In this document: positions 47,801 to 56,834 of the stretch, piece by piece | How positions within the stretch are numbered: the stretch's first letter is position 1 | Layout of the letters: each line of letters opens with the position of its first letter | Assembly: GCA_035906255.1 (NCBI GenBank) | Contig: JAMIFM010000018.1 | Coordinates: 201,694-265,693 of the forward strand | DNA: 64,000 nucleotides | Reading direction: 5' to 3' | Source: SB11 sp035906255 | Lineage (GTDB): Bacteria; Bacteroidota; Bacteroidia; UBA8524 | Translations under genes and position numbers: made by a program | Notes under the pieces: generated by a model | Seen by the model: the letters and a program-made list of their open reading frames with translations, nothing else | Told to the model about the DNA's origin: nothing | The model's database searches: none

Positions 47801-48129
47801 TCTTTCGGTAGTGTTTTTACTAAGTTATAAGGTAGGTAAAACCCATTGGTTATTAAGAACTTGCGGCAGCAAAAAAGTAATTCAGCTCTGTTACAGTAAA
47901 AGTAATTTTGAACCAGTTTATTCCCCGGAGTTTGTATTCCATTTTAACTTTGTGTGGTTAGTTTTGGGATACCTTGCTCACGCAATATAAACAAATAGCA
48001 AGAAAAAATTAAAGGATTTTGCGTTTTTATTAAAGTATTTTGAGGGGCTTTTTCAATAGAAAGTGCACTAATTTAGAAATAAAATATCAGTTATGATTTG
48101 TCTAAAATGTATTGTAAAGAAGAATAAGG
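47801..48129. other. Intergenic region without a recognised element
   Basis: 329 AT-rich bases between the kinase start and the hemW stop. I see no terminator hairpin, no TAnnTTTG box on the minus strand and no coding signal. The short plus-strand frames here lack any support. Confidence 0.4.
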
Positions 48130-49251
48130 CTAAATAAACAACTCAGCAGCAATATAATCGGCCAATAGTTTCCCGCTACGGCTAAGTGTTAAAGCGGGTG
48201 CGTTATATAATATCTGCCCGTTATTTATAAAAGAAGCAGCCTCACTTAGTATGTGGTTAACAAAGTCGCTGTTCCACTTTTCTTCAATGTATTGCGTATT
48301 TAGCCCCCATTGGGTGCGTAATCCCGTCATCACATATTCATTAAATAAGTCATCAGTACTTAGTAATTCTTCTTCATTAGGCACTGCGCCATTGTTTATG
48401 CTTGCTATGTACGAAGCATTGTTGCTCACATTCCAGTTGCGCTTATAAGTGTCATAAGAATGTGCTGATGGCCCGATGCCCAAGTATGGTCGGTTTTTCC
48501 AATAATTGGTATTGTGTTTGGCATAGTTGCCCGGTTTGCAATAGTTAGATATTTCATAATGCTCCCACCCCGAAGTGGCAATAGCATCCATCAACATTTC
48601 AAAATGGTGGGCAGCTTGGCTACTTTGTGGGGCAGGCTCACCCTTTTTTATTTTATGCGCCAAAGCAGTTTTTGGTTCAACCGTTAAACTGTATGCTGAA
48701 AGGTGGTTGATACCTGTACTCAACATTGTTTCAATATTTTTGGCCCATTTGTCATCACTTAACAGCGGATAGCCATATATAAGGTCGGCAGTAATGTTTC
48801 CTATTCCGCTTTGCAGAGCAATATCAATACAATTTGCAGCCTGCTCGGCATTGTGCGCGCGGTTCATCCACGCAAGGTCTTCTTCAAAAAAACTCTGTAT
48901 TCCAATACTAAGGCGATTTATCCCTGCATTCTTCCACATGGCAACACTTTCTTTGTGCACATCATCAGGATTTGCTTCCAGCGTTATTTCAGCCGAACCA
49001 CTTACTTCAAAATTTTGATGAACGGCTTCCAATATCTTATCTAAGTCTTCATGTCCAAGCAGTGAAGGAGTTCCGCCTCCAAAGTAAATTGTATCTAACG
49101 CAGGGGAGGGTAGGTAGTTTCTTTGAAGTCTTATTTCTGTTGCAAGAGCTTCAACCAAAGGAGCCTTGTGCGCCAACGATGTACTGAAATGAAAATCACA
49201 GTAGTGGCAGGCTTTTTTGCAAAACGGAATATGGATGTATAGCCCTTGCAT
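48130..49251 (-). CDS. hemW: HemW-like radical SAM heme chaperone
   Basis: 373 residues from the ATG at 49251. The open frame extends further upstream, but into the divergent gene and without family similarity. The radical SAM motif is C-x3-C-x2-C (Cys11, Cys15, Cys18), followed by DF, the HemW form. True coproporphyrinogen dehydrogenase HemN has a fourth cysteine there. IYFGGGTPS, ITLEANPDD, NRLSIGIQSF and DLIYGYP are the other family blocks, and the HemN_C domain lies at about 280-360. HemW binds heme and delivers it to respiratory enzymes; it is often misannotated as an oxygen-independent CPO. The uroporphyrinogen-III synthase gene 1 kb away is also in heme metabolism. Confidence 0.92.
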   Translation of the reverse strand: MQGLYIHIPFCKKACHYCDFHFSTSLAHKAPLVEALATEIRLQRNYLPSPALDTIYFGGGTPSLLGHEDLDKILEAVHQNFEVSGSAEITLEANPDDVHKESVAMWKNAGINRLSIGIQSFFEEDLAWMNRAHNAEQAANCIDIALQSGIGNITADLIYGYPLLSDDKWAKNIETMLSTGINHLSAYSLTVEPKTALAHKIKKGEPAPQSSQAAHHFEMLMDAIATSGWEHYEISNYCKPGNYAKHNTNYWKNRPYLGIGPSAHSYDTYKRNWNVSNNASYIASINNGAVPNEEELLSTDDLFNEYVMTGLRTQWGLNTQYIEEKWNSDFVNHILSEAASFINNGQILYNAPALTLSRSGKLLADYIAAELFI

Positions 49252-49259
49252 TTTTTTTG

Positions 49260-49292
49260 CAAATGTAAGTAAAGGCATATTGGCTATTTTTG
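49260..49292. promoter_or_regulatory. Divergent promoter-like boxes between hemW and the DUF4271 gene
   Basis: On the minus strand TACATTTG (49267-49260) fits a -7 box for hemW, and on the plus strand TATTTTTG (49285-49292) fits one for the DUF4271 gene. Both lie within 43 bp between the two starts and very close to the ATGs. Good -33 boxes are not evident, so either may be chance. Confidence 0.35.
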
Positions 49293-49294
49293 TA

Positions 49295-50299
49295 ATGTTG
49301 CACCAACGTTTGAAACATCTTCGAATACTCTTTTTGCTTTTAGTCTTTTTTCCCGTGTTTTCTTCGGGACAGGATACATTGCGCTTGCCCGAAGGGTACA
49401 AACCTTATTATGATTGGGAGTCCTTATCCGACTCGTTGGTGCTTGAATATCAGGCGTTATACCCTGAACGTTGGACGAAAGACTCGTTGTATTATGTGTT
49501 AGATAATCAGCGGTTTCTTGATTCGATGATGAGTGACAGTGCGTTAAAGGATCGTATGTTTTTTGGACGGTTTGATACTACTGTTGTATTACAGCCTTAT
49601 TCAAATTACCCGCCTGCCGATGCGGGTGCTTTGATGCAGAAGCCAATTCCACAATGGATTTTTTGGATTGTGTTGTTGGTATTATTGGGGTTGGTGTTTT
49701 TAAAATATGCCAACTTGCGGTTGTTTAACTTGCTGTTCTTGTCATTTGCCAGTCCAAGATATTGTGAGGAGGCACTGCGCGAACATGACACCCCTGTTAA
49801 TATCTATAATCTTGCCGCAACACTAATATGTGCCCTCATTTATACATTGTTTATTTGGTTTGCTGTAATAAAAACAGGTTGGGTAAGTGTGCATAATAAT
49901 TTAACGGTATCATTCTTATTGGTATTTGTTGCCATATCGGTTTTTTATCTGCTTCGGTACACTTTTATAATGTTTGCTGCGGCCATTTTAGAGGCTGAAT
50001 ATACGTATGGAGTTTTGGTGCAGGTTACTGTATCAGGCAATATGTGGCTGGCAATTATACTAATGCCCTTGTTTGGTTTGCTTAATGCAGCCTTCATTCA
50101 TTTCAACTCCACTGCACCACAGTTGTATATAGCGGCAACACTGCTTATTTTTCTGATAGTGAAGCAAGTAAGAGTTATTGTGCAAGCAGCACCCTCATTT
50201 CCGCACTCAATTATTTATTTAATTTTATATCTTTGCGCCCTTGAAATAGCTCCATATCTTGCTATTTTTAAGGTAGTACTAAAACAAACCGGCTTATAA
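49295..50299 (+). CDS. DUF4271 family membrane protein
   Basis: 334 residues from the ATG at 49295; the open frame reaches 49217 but would overlap hemW. A signal-peptide-like start (ILFLLLVFFPVFSSG) and a polar, probably periplasmic, stretch of about 105 residues are followed by six hydrophobic segments (about 125-330). The last reads IIYLILYLCALEIAPYLAI. The block FLSFASPRYCEEALREHD between the first helices is characteristic of this Bacteroidota family. Function is unknown. DUF4271 genes are commonly seen next to the uroporphyrinogen-III synthase gene, as here, with 4 bp between them. A -7-like box ends 2 bp before the ATG, which might move the true start to the TTG at 49310; unresolved. 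Confidence 0.82.
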   Translation: MLHQRLKHLRILFLLLVFFPVFSSGQDTLRLPEGYKPYYDWESLSDSLVLEYQALYPERWTKDSLYYVLDNQRFLDSMMSDSALKDRMFFGRFDTTVVLQPYSNYPPADAGALMQKPIPQWIFWIVLLVLLGLVFLKYANLRLFNLLFLSFASPRYCEEALREHDTPVNIYNLAATLICALIYTLFIWFAVIKTGWVSVHNNLTVSFLLVFVAISVFYLLRYTFIMFAAAILEAEYTYGVLVQVTVSGNMWLAIILMPLFGLLNAAFIHFNSTAPQLYIAATLLIFLIVKQVRVIVQAAPSFPHSIIYLILYLCALEIAPYLAIFKVVLKQTGL

Positions 50300-50303
50300 A
50301 ACT

Positions 50304-51047
50304 TTGAAAGTAAAGAGCATATTGGTTTCTCAACCACGCCCTGAGGGTGAACGTTCGCCATTTTTTGATTTGGCTGATAAACATCACCTTAAGATTGATT
50401 TCCGCCCGTTTATTCAAGTTGAGCCGATACCTGTAAAGGAATTGCGGAAGGAGAAGATTAACGAGCTTAACTATACTGCTGTTATCTTTAACTCACGCAA
50501 CGCAGTAGATAATTTTTTTAGAGTGGCCACTGAACTGAAAGTTGAGATGCCGCCTGAAATGAAATACTTTTGTGTGAATGAAGGCATGGCCTACTACTTG
50601 CAAAAATACATTGTGCTGCGCAAGCGCAAGGTGTTTTATGGTAAAGGAAGCACAAAAGAGCTGTTAGACCTTATCAAATCGCATTCAAACGAGAACTATC
50701 TTTACCCTTGTTCTGATGTTAGGGCACCCCAAATCCCCGATTTTCTTAAAAAGAGCAAGATAAAATTCAGGGAAACCATATTATACCGCACTGTGGCAAG
50801 TGATTTATCCGACCTTACGCACGTAAACTACGACGTGATAGTGTTCTTTAGCCCGTCGGATATAAAGTCATTGTTCGAAAATTTCCCCAACTTTAAGCAA
50901 AACAACACCCGTATTGCAGGTTTTGGTGCAGCTACCCAAAAAGCCATCGAAGATGCAAGCCTTGTTGTTAATATTCCTGCACCTACACCCGAAACACCTT
51001 CAATGGTTATGGCTATTGAAAAGTATGTAATTGAGGTGAATAAGTAA
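50304..51047 (+). CDS. hemD: Uroporphyrinogen-III synthase
   Basis: 247 residues starting at a TTG (50304), 4 bp after the previous stop. The first residues KVKSILVSQPRPEGERSP match the Bacteroidota HemD start. Two Rossmann-like lobes are visible: the first carries FNSRNAVDNFF and FCVNEGMAYYLQKY, the second YPCSDVRAPQIPDFLK, ETILYRTV, FFSPSDIKSLFENF and IAGFGAATQKAIED. HemD closes hydroxymethylbilane to uroporphyrinogen III for heme and corrinoid synthesis in the cytoplasm. Few residues are strictly conserved in HemD, so assignment rests on the motif order and length. The tight spacing to the DUF4271 gene indicates an operon. Confidence 0.85.
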   Translation: MKVKSILVSQPRPEGERSPFFDLADKHHLKIDFRPFIQVEPIPVKELRKEKINELNYTAVIFNSRNAVDNFFRVATELKVEMPPEMKYFCVNEGMAYYLQKYIVLRKRKVFYGKGSTKELLDLIKSHSNENYLYPCSDVRAPQIPDFLKKSKIKFRETILYRTVASDLSDLTHVNYDVIVFFSPSDIKSLFENFPNFKQNNTRIAGFGAATQKAIEDASLVVNIPAPTPETPSMVMAIEKYVIEVNK

Positions 51048-51171
51048 AAATTTTCAACACTCGTAAAATTTTTTAGCTCCGTTTGTCGTTTTAATTATAC
51101 GTGGTGCTTGTATTATTGCTTGCAATCACTAATATTTGCATATTGCGCTATAACACACTAACCTATAACAG

Positions 51172-52197
51172 ATGATTAAAAGATTTACCATTGTATTATT
51201 TCTTGTAGTGGTAGCATACGCGGCAAAGGCCCAGCAAGACCCTTATTATAGCCATTTTATGCTAAACCGGATTGCGTATAATCCCGGCGCGGCAGGTTTT
51301 AAAGATGCTATATGTGCCAACGTACTTGCCCACAGGCAATGGGTTGGATATAAAGACGGTAGCTTGGAATATAAAGCTCCAACAGGCCAATCTTTAGAAA
51401 GACGTGCCGTAGGCCCTCAAACCTATTTTGGTAACATAACCATGCCGATAAGTAAGATTAATAGCGGGGTAGGTTTGGTGTTTATGAGTGATGCCGTTGG
51501 TTATGAACGCACGATTAATTTTAAATTCAGCTATGCATATCATTTGAAACTTAGCAGAGGACAGCGTCTTCAAATGGGTTTGGATGTGGGTATGCTGCAA
51601 AAGGAATTTGACGGAAGCTATTACAATCCCCGTGACCCTAACGACCCCTTGATTCCAAACGGTGTTACTTCAGGACGTAAGATGGATTTAGGTGCCGGAT
51701 TGTTCTATAATAATGAAGCATTAGAAAACCTTGAGGTAGGTGTTTCAGCAACTCACTTGTTGGGTGGTTCAGTTTCATACGATGTGTTAGGTCAAAAACA
51801 AGATGTCGCCATTGCGCGTAACATATACGTTGTAGCAAGTACTACACACCCATTAGCAAATGGTATTATTTTACAGCCCAATATTTGGGTGAAAACCATT
51901 TTTGCTACCACACAGGTTGATTTAAACTGCCGCGCTTTATTTAACCAGCAATATGTTGCCGGTTTAAGCTATCGCGATGGTGGTAAAAGCTCTTACTTAG
52001 ATGCGTTTAGCTTGCAATTGGGTTACTACGTTAAACCTCAATTTTATTTAGGTTATGCTTACGATGTACCTATCACCCGCGGTTTGGCCGGCGGTGGTAC
52101 CCACGAAATTTTTGCAAGTTATTGCTTCAATATTTTCCATGAACCTCCTCCGCCAAAATGGCTGATAGACCAACGCCGATTGGGAGGTTACCGCTAA
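51172..52197 (+). CDS. porP: T9SS outer-membrane protein PorP (PorP/SprF family, core copy)
   Basis: 341 residues. Signal peptide (IVLFLVVVAYAAKAQ), then the family signature QDPYYSHFMLNRIAYNPGAA. Alternating strands with aromatic residues suggest a beta-barrel, and the C-terminal part carries GYAYDVPITRGL and GTHEIF. A long internal loop (about 145-165, NPRDPNDPLIPN) is distinctive. The order porP-gldK-gldL-gldM-gldN is that of the Porphyromonas porPKLMN operon, so this is the core PorP that binds the GldKN rings at the outer membrane. It is distinct from the cargo-linked copy at 31475. The start is the ATG at 51172; the upstream 124 bp holds no clean promoter match. Confidence 0.9.
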   Translation: MIKRFTIVLFLVVVAYAAKAQQDPYYSHFMLNRIAYNPGAAGFKDAICANVLAHRQWVGYKDGSLEYKAPTGQSLERRAVGPQTYFGNITMPISKINSGVGLVFMSDAVGYERTINFKFSYAYHLKLSRGQRLQMGLDVGMLQKEFDGSYYNPRDPNDPLIPNGVTSGRKMDLGAGLFYNNEALENLEVGVSATHLLGGSVSYDVLGQKQDVAIARNIYVVASTTHPLANGIILQPNIWVKTIFATTQVDLNCRALFNQQYVAGLSYRDGGKSSYLDAFSLQLGYYVKPQFYLGYAYDVPITRGLAGGGTHEIFASYCFNIFHEPPPPKWLIDQRRLGGYR

Positions 52198-52332
52198 TCA
52201 ACAATTTATTCACATACTGTACAATAAAATAAAAACCACTGCCGTTAGAAGGATTATAGGTGAAATATGAAGAAGATGTTGGAACATATTGTGGAAATTT
52301 TTAATATTGCCAAATTGAAAAAAAACTTTGTG

Positions 52333-53592
52333 ATGAAAAACCTCACTCAACTGCTGATTGTAGCAACCCTTGTATTATCAGGCTGTGCCAATAATATGGA
52401 AGGGGAACTGATTGGCGTTCAGGGCCGTAAGCCTTGGTTCCATCCGCAACCGTACGGAACCATTTACGTGCCCACAGGTACATTTCATGCGGGTCAAGCC
52501 GATATGGACGTTTTCTTTACCCATAGGGCACCTAACAAGCAGATTACCGTAACTGCTTTTTACATGGATGACACCGAAATTACCAACAACGAGTACAGGC
52601 AATTTGTAGAGTATGTAATTGACTCTATGGCTCGCTACATATTGGGAGACCCCTATGTGACTGAGGATGATGCCGGTAACCAACGTATTAACCGTGAAGA
52701 AGTGATTGATTGGAACGATGCTGAAATTGTTGAGCAATTGGAAGCAGATATGTATGTTCCTGAGAGTGAAAGGTATTACGGACAAGCCGGTGTTGATTCT
52801 CGTAAACTTCTTTACTACTACGAGTGGATTGACCTTAGGGCTGCTGCACATGCTGCCGAAGGTGCTAAACGTAATGAGTTCATCCGTAAAGAAACTGTTG
52901 GTATTTATCCTGATACATTGGTTTGGGTACGTGATTTCACATACTCGTTTAACGAACCAATGACTCAAATGTACTACTGGCATCCAAAATACGATGATTA
53001 TCCCGTTGTAGGTGTTGATTGGCATCAAGCCCGCGCATTTAGCCATTGGCGTACAGGTTATTTAAATGATTATTACGTGTCTTTAGGTGAGCCTATTGTA
53101 ACTCCTTTCCGTCTTCCAACAGAATACGAGTGGGAATTTGCAGCACGCGGTGGTCGTGATGGTAGTATGTATCCTTGGGGCGGTCCTTACACCCGTAACT
53201 CAAAAGGCTGTTTCTTAGCCAACTTTAAACCGGGTCGTGGTGACTACCAAGCTGATGGTGGTGTATATCCTGTAAGAGGGTACTCATATTTCCCCAACGA
53301 TTATGGTTTGTACGGTATGTCTGGTAACGTTTCAGAATGGACTGTTAGTGCCTATGCTGATGAATCACATATTGTTACGCACGATTTGAACTCGGATTTG
53401 CAATACGATGCAAAAAATGATGAACCTGCTTCGCTTAAACGTAAAGTTATTCGCGGTGGTTCATGGAAGGATGTTTCATTCTTCATACAAACCGGTAGCC
53501 GTGCTTATGAGTTTCAAGATACTGCAAAATCATACATCGGTTTCCGTTGTGTAATGAGCTATATTGGCCGTTCAAACAGGGATAAGGAATAA
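52333..53592 (+). CDS. gldK: T9SS ring lipoprotein GldK (PorK)
   Basis: 419 residues from the ATG at 52333, which gives a lipoprotein signal peptide with lipobox LVLSGC (Cys18). The frame opens at 52267, but the extra 22 residues would bury the signal sequence. A formylglycine-generating-enzyme/sulfatase-modifying fold spans about 40-410: VPTGTFHAG, FYMDDTEITNNEYRQFV, GVDWHQARAFSHW, FRLPTEYEWEFAARGG, GNVSEWT, VIRGGSWKD and YIGFRCV. GldK lacks the enzyme's active-site role and forms, with GldN, the periplasmic ring attached to the outer membrane. It lies third from the start of the T9SS operon run, 135 bp after porP. Confidence 0.95.
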   Translation: MKNLTQLLIVATLVLSGCANNMEGELIGVQGRKPWFHPQPYGTIYVPTGTFHAGQADMDVFFTHRAPNKQITVTAFYMDDTEITNNEYRQFVEYVIDSMARYILGDPYVTEDDAGNQRINREEVIDWNDAEIVEQLEADMYVPESERYYGQAGVDSRKLLYYYEWIDLRAAAHAAEGAKRNEFIRKETVGIYPDTLVWVRDFTYSFNEPMTQMYYWHPKYDDYPVVGVDWHQARAFSHWRTGYLNDYYVSLGEPIVTPFRLPTEYEWEFAARGGRDGSMYPWGGPYTRNSKGCFLANFKPGRGDYQADGGVYPVRGYSYFPNDYGLYGMSGNVSEWTVSAYADESHIVTHDLNSDLQYDAKNDEPASLKRKVIRGGSWKDVSFFIQTGSRAYEFQDTAKSYIGFRCVMSYIGRSNRDKE

Positions 53593-53702
53593 TTTAACTA
53601 AGCAAAAATTAACTTAACTTTATACTAAGGTTTTGCGTGATAGCGTTAAACCAAAAAACACCTTTAAAAAACCAAGTTTTAACCTTTAACAAACACCAAA
53701 AA

Positions 53703-54362
53703 ATGAGCAAAAATTTCTTCGAAAGCAAAGCCGGCAAGAACATAATGGCTAAGATGTATGGTATTGGAGCCGCCGTGGTAATCGTAGGCGCACTTTTTAA
53801 GATCATGCACTGGCCAGGTGCCGACGTGATGTTGATTGTAGGTTTGGGCACTGAAGCTCTTATCTTCTTTGTATCTGCATTTGAACCTCCACACCAAGAA
53901 CCAGATTGGACTCTTGTTTATCCTGAATTAGCAGGTATGGAACCTAGCGAGAACAACAAAAAGGTTGAAAGCAGCAATAAAGGTACTATTTCACAACAGT
54001 TGGATAAAATGCTTGAAGAAGCTAAAGTTACTCCTGATTTGATTAATAGCTTGGGTTCAGGTTTGAAATCATTGAGCGATAACGTATCGAGTATGAGCAA
54101 CCTTACCAATGCTTCTGTAGCTACTTCTGAATATACTGATAACGTTCAAAAAGCCTCAAAATCTTTGGAAGAAGTTAACTCTTCATACCACCGTGCTGCT
54201 GACGCCATGAACACTTTGGCTGCAATTTCACAAGGTACTAAAGAATACCAAAACCAAGTTGAGCATATCACTACTGAAATGAACAGGCTTACTCAAAACC
54301 TTTCAAGCCTTAACACAATTTACGGTAGCATGCTTTCAGCTATGGGTAAACAAGGTGCCTAA
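53703..54362 (+). CDS. gldL: T9SS motor protein GldL (PorL)
   Basis: 219 residues from the ATG at 53703; the frame begins at 53637, but the extra residues do not fit the family. Two membrane helices lie at about 14-34 and 41-60. The second, DVMLIVGLGTEALIFFVSAF, carries Glu51, the kind of buried acidic residue that is essential in the GldL proton path. Lys33 and His36 follow helix 1 (LFKIMHWPGAD). The cytoplasmic tail (about 80-219) is helical and probably coiled. GldL forms a pentamer around the GldM transmembrane helices and uses the proton motive force to rotate GldM, powering T9SS secretion and gliding. Confidence 0.95.
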   Translation: MSKNFFESKAGKNIMAKMYGIGAAVVIVGALFKIMHWPGADVMLIVGLGTEALIFFVSAFEPPHQEPDWTLVYPELAGMEPSENNKKVESSNKGTISQQLDKMLEEAKVTPDLINSLGSGLKSLSDNVSSMSNLTNASVATSEYTDNVQKASKSLEEVNSSYHRAADAMNTLAAISQGTKEYQNQVEHITTEMNRLTQNLSSLNTIYGSMLSAMGKQGA

Positions 54363-54407
54363 GCCTTTTTGTAATTTGAAGTTTAACATTTAAAACTAAG
54401 GAGTAAA

Positions 54408-55940
54408 ATGGCTGGAGGTAAAACCACAGTAAGGCAGAAGATGATCAATATGATGTATTTGGTGTTAACAGCTTTGTTGGCACTAAACGTATCAAAAGAC
54501 ATCCTGCACGCATTTCACCTGGTGGAGTTATCCATGAGCAAGTCAGGTGTAAATATTGACGGAAAAAACAAAGATATATTAGCTGCTTTTGCTGCTGATA
54601 ACGCTAAAAGACCTGAAAAAGTAGGTCCTTACTATAAAAAAGCTCAAGAGGCTGATAAAATCGCTGGTGATTTTATTAAATATGTTGATGAGTTAAAGAA
54701 AAAGGTTGAAACCGGTGCTGGTGGTCGTAAAGAAAACAACAGCCCCGAAGCAGAACTTGCGATGAACGATAACATTGAGATGCATGCTAATATGCTTATC
54801 AATGAGGGTGAAGGCAAGAAACTAAAAGCTAAAATTAACGAAACCCGTGAAAAACTTTTAGGCCTGCTTGATAAAGAAGACCAAAAGCGTATCAAATCTG
54901 ATTTGATGGCAATTGACGATCCTAAGAAGGCACCCCAAACATGGGAATCAGAGTTGTTTGAACACTCTCCTGCTGCTGCGGTTGTTACTTTGTTCGAGAA
55001 AATCAAAAACGACGCTAAAAACACTGAAGCTCAAGTTTTGGAAACATTAGCAAAAGCTATTGATAAATCAAGCCAAACTTTTGACAAGGTAGTTGCTAAA
55101 ATCATCCCAAAATCTGGTTTTGTTATTTCAGGCGGTAAGTTTGAGGCTGATGTATTGTTAGTTGCTTACGACTCAAAACAAAGCAATGATGTAATCATCA
55201 ACGGAAGTACTATTAAGCCTGTTGACGGTGTTGCTAAATATGAAGCTACTACCGGTGGCGAAGGTACACAAACAGTTAAAGGTTATATTGATTTCCAAGG
55301 TAAAGACGGTGCTCAAAAGCTTGAGTTTGAAACACAGTACACAGTATTTAAAGGTGCTGCTACTATTTCGGCTGATGCGATGAACGTATTGTATATTGGT
55401 TTGGATAACCCAATATCTATATCAGTTCCCGGTTTTCCACCAGAAAAAGTTAACGCTACAATGACCGGCGGTACTTTGGTGAAAAAAGGAAGCACCAATT
55501 ACATAGCTAAAGTAACTCAAAGGGGCGAAGCTACCATAAACGTATCAGTTAAAACTGATGATGGCGGTAGCCGTTCAATGGGTTCAGCTAAGTTCCGTGT
55601 ACGTAAAATCCCAATGCCGGTTGCCCAATTGGGTACCTTGCAAAACGGTGCTACTGAAACTACCGGTACTATTAAAGCTAACGCTGTACGTATGGTAGGT
55701 TCTCTTGGTGAAGGTTTCGCTTTCGAAGGTGTTAAATACAACATCATCAGCTATACTTTCCTATTGGTACCAAAACGTGGTGAAATACGTCAGGTTCAAG
55801 GTAGTGGTGCTACACTTAACGCTGCACAATCATTGATTAATAGCTTGAAATCAGGCGATAGGATTATTATCGACCAGATTAGGGCTACAGGTCCTGATGG
55901 TACACGTGGTTTGGCCCCTGTGGTTATTACAGCCCGATAA
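54408..55940 (+). CDS. gldM: T9SS motor shaft protein GldM (PorM)
   Basis: 510 residues. A strong ribosome-binding site (AAGGAG, 54398-54403) sits 4 bp before the ATG, which is rare in this phylum. One N-terminal membrane helix (RQKMINMMYLVLTALLALNV, residues about 9-28) inserts in the GldL ring. Domain D1 is helical (about 35-220), and D2-D4 (about 223-510) are beta-rich: IIPKSGFVISGGKFEAD opens D2, ISADAMNVLYIGLDNP opens D3, and PVAQLGTLQNG leads to D4. The dimer spans the periplasm and transmits rotation to the GldKN ring. Forty-five bp separate it from gldL and 8 bp from gldN. A second full copy lies at 59062 and a D2-D4-only copy at 57010. Confidence 0.95.
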   Translation: MAGGKTTVRQKMINMMYLVLTALLALNVSKDILHAFHLVELSMSKSGVNIDGKNKDILAAFAADNAKRPEKVGPYYKKAQEADKIAGDFIKYVDELKKKVETGAGGRKENNSPEAELAMNDNIEMHANMLINEGEGKKLKAKINETREKLLGLLDKEDQKRIKSDLMAIDDPKKAPQTWESELFEHSPAAAVVTLFEKIKNDAKNTEAQVLETLAKAIDKSSQTFDKVVAKIIPKSGFVISGGKFEADVLLVAYDSKQSNDVIINGSTIKPVDGVAKYEATTGGEGTQTVKGYIDFQGKDGAQKLEFETQYTVFKGAATISADAMNVLYIGLDNPISISVPGFPPEKVNATMTGGTLVKKGSTNYIAKVTQRGEATINVSVKTDDGGSRSMGSAKFRVRKIPMPVAQLGTLQNGATETTGTIKANAVRMVGSLGEGFAFEGVKYNIISYTFLLVPKRGEIRQVQGSGATLNAAQSLINSLKSGDRIIIDQIRATGPDGTRGLAPVVITAR

Positions 55941-55948
55941 AAAGTATT

Positions 55949-56785
55949 ATGAACAGTATTAAAAAATATTTCGGAATTTTTATCCTGCTTTTTGTTGCAG
56001 GGTTTGCAAATGCACAGCAGAATTTTGAAGACTTTACGTTTTCTCACGATGCTGTAAAAGAGCGCAAAGCAATTCCCTATCCCGGATTGCGTGAAGCCGA
56101 TGTGGCTTACCAAAAAAGGGTTGAAAGGGTAATTGATACCCGCGAAAAACAAAACCTTTGCCTTACTTGGCCAAGGAATCACATGGGTAAAATTGTATTC
56201 GGCAAGGTATTGGATGGTACTTTAGTTGCCTACCGCAATGATTCTTTATCATCAGTATTTACTGCTGAAGAAGTTATTGATCGTGGTGCGATTAAAGAAC
56301 AAAAGCAAATACCAAATCCAAATAACCCTGACGATATTTACGATTTGATTGATACTGTTATTACCACTGAGTTTGATGCTGAAAAGATTCAAAAGTGGAG
56401 GGTAATGGAAGACTGGATTTTCGATACTAAACATAGCGTGATGATTGTACGTATTATTGCAATCGCACCATTGTTTAAGCCTATCGCAGCAGGTTTAGAA
56501 TTGCCAGAAACTCCTCTGTTTTGGGTACGTTGGGATGAAACTCGTGAGAAAGTACTTACAAACCAAGAGATGTTTAACCCCTTTAATGATGCTGCACGTA
56601 TCTCTATGGCGCACTTCTTTGAAAAAAGAATGTTTAGCAGCTATATCATTAAATGGAGCAACGCATACGATTACATGATTCGTGATTACGAAGAGTTTAA
56701 AGACAATAGTATGGCTGCCTTGCTTGAAGGTGAGCGTATGAAGCAAAAACTTTTTGAAATGGAACATGACCTTTGGGAATATTAA
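55949..56785 (+). CDS. gldN: T9SS ring protein GldN (PorN)
   Basis: 278 residues with a signal peptide (IFILLFVAGFANAQ). The family blocks are LREADVAYQKRVERVIDTRE, NLCLTWP, VMEDWIFDTKHSVMIVRII, ELPETPLFWVRWDETRE and MFSSYIIKWSNAYD, and it ends MEHDLWEY. GldN joins GldK in the large periplasmic ring under the outer membrane and is the contact for GldM D4. A terminator follows 18 bp after the stop, so the core operon ends here. The second copy at 58141 keeps all these blocks, and the same end, but differs in the middle. Confidence 0.95.
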   Translation: MNSIKKYFGIFILLFVAGFANAQQNFEDFTFSHDAVKERKAIPYPGLREADVAYQKRVERVIDTREKQNLCLTWPRNHMGKIVFGKVLDGTLVAYRNDSLSSVFTAEEVIDRGAIKEQKQIPNPNNPDDIYDLIDTVITTEFDAEKIQKWRVMEDWIFDTKHSVMIVRIIAIAPLFKPIAAGLELPETPLFWVRWDETREKVLTNQEMFNPFNDAARISMAHFFEKRMFSSYIIKWSNAYDYMIRDYEEFKDNSMAALLEGERMKQKLFEMEHDLWEY

Positions 56786-56802
56786 TACCCAATCATAATA
56801 TT

Positions 56803-56834
56803 AAAAGCCATCCCCAAAAAGGATGGCTTTTTTA
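56803..56834 (+). terminator. Terminator of the porP-gldKLMN operon
   Basis: AAAAGCCATCC (56803-56813) and GGATGGCTTTT (56821-56831) form a perfect 11-bp stem with a 7-nt loop and a T-rich tail. It separates the core operon from the second GldM/GldN block. Confidence 0.9.

Noticed and set aside
48130..49251. Oxygen-independent coproporphyrinogen oxidase HemN
   Set aside because: The fourth cysteine of the HemN motif is replaced by Phe (CDF), the HemW form, and the length fits HemW.
51129..51140. Promoter for porP (TAATATTTG)
   Set aside because: The box has one base too many for TAnnTTTG and no clear -33 at the right distance.
52267..52332. Longer start for gldK
   Set aside because: It would place 22 residues before the lipoprotein signal peptide; the ATG at 52333 gives a clean lipobox.
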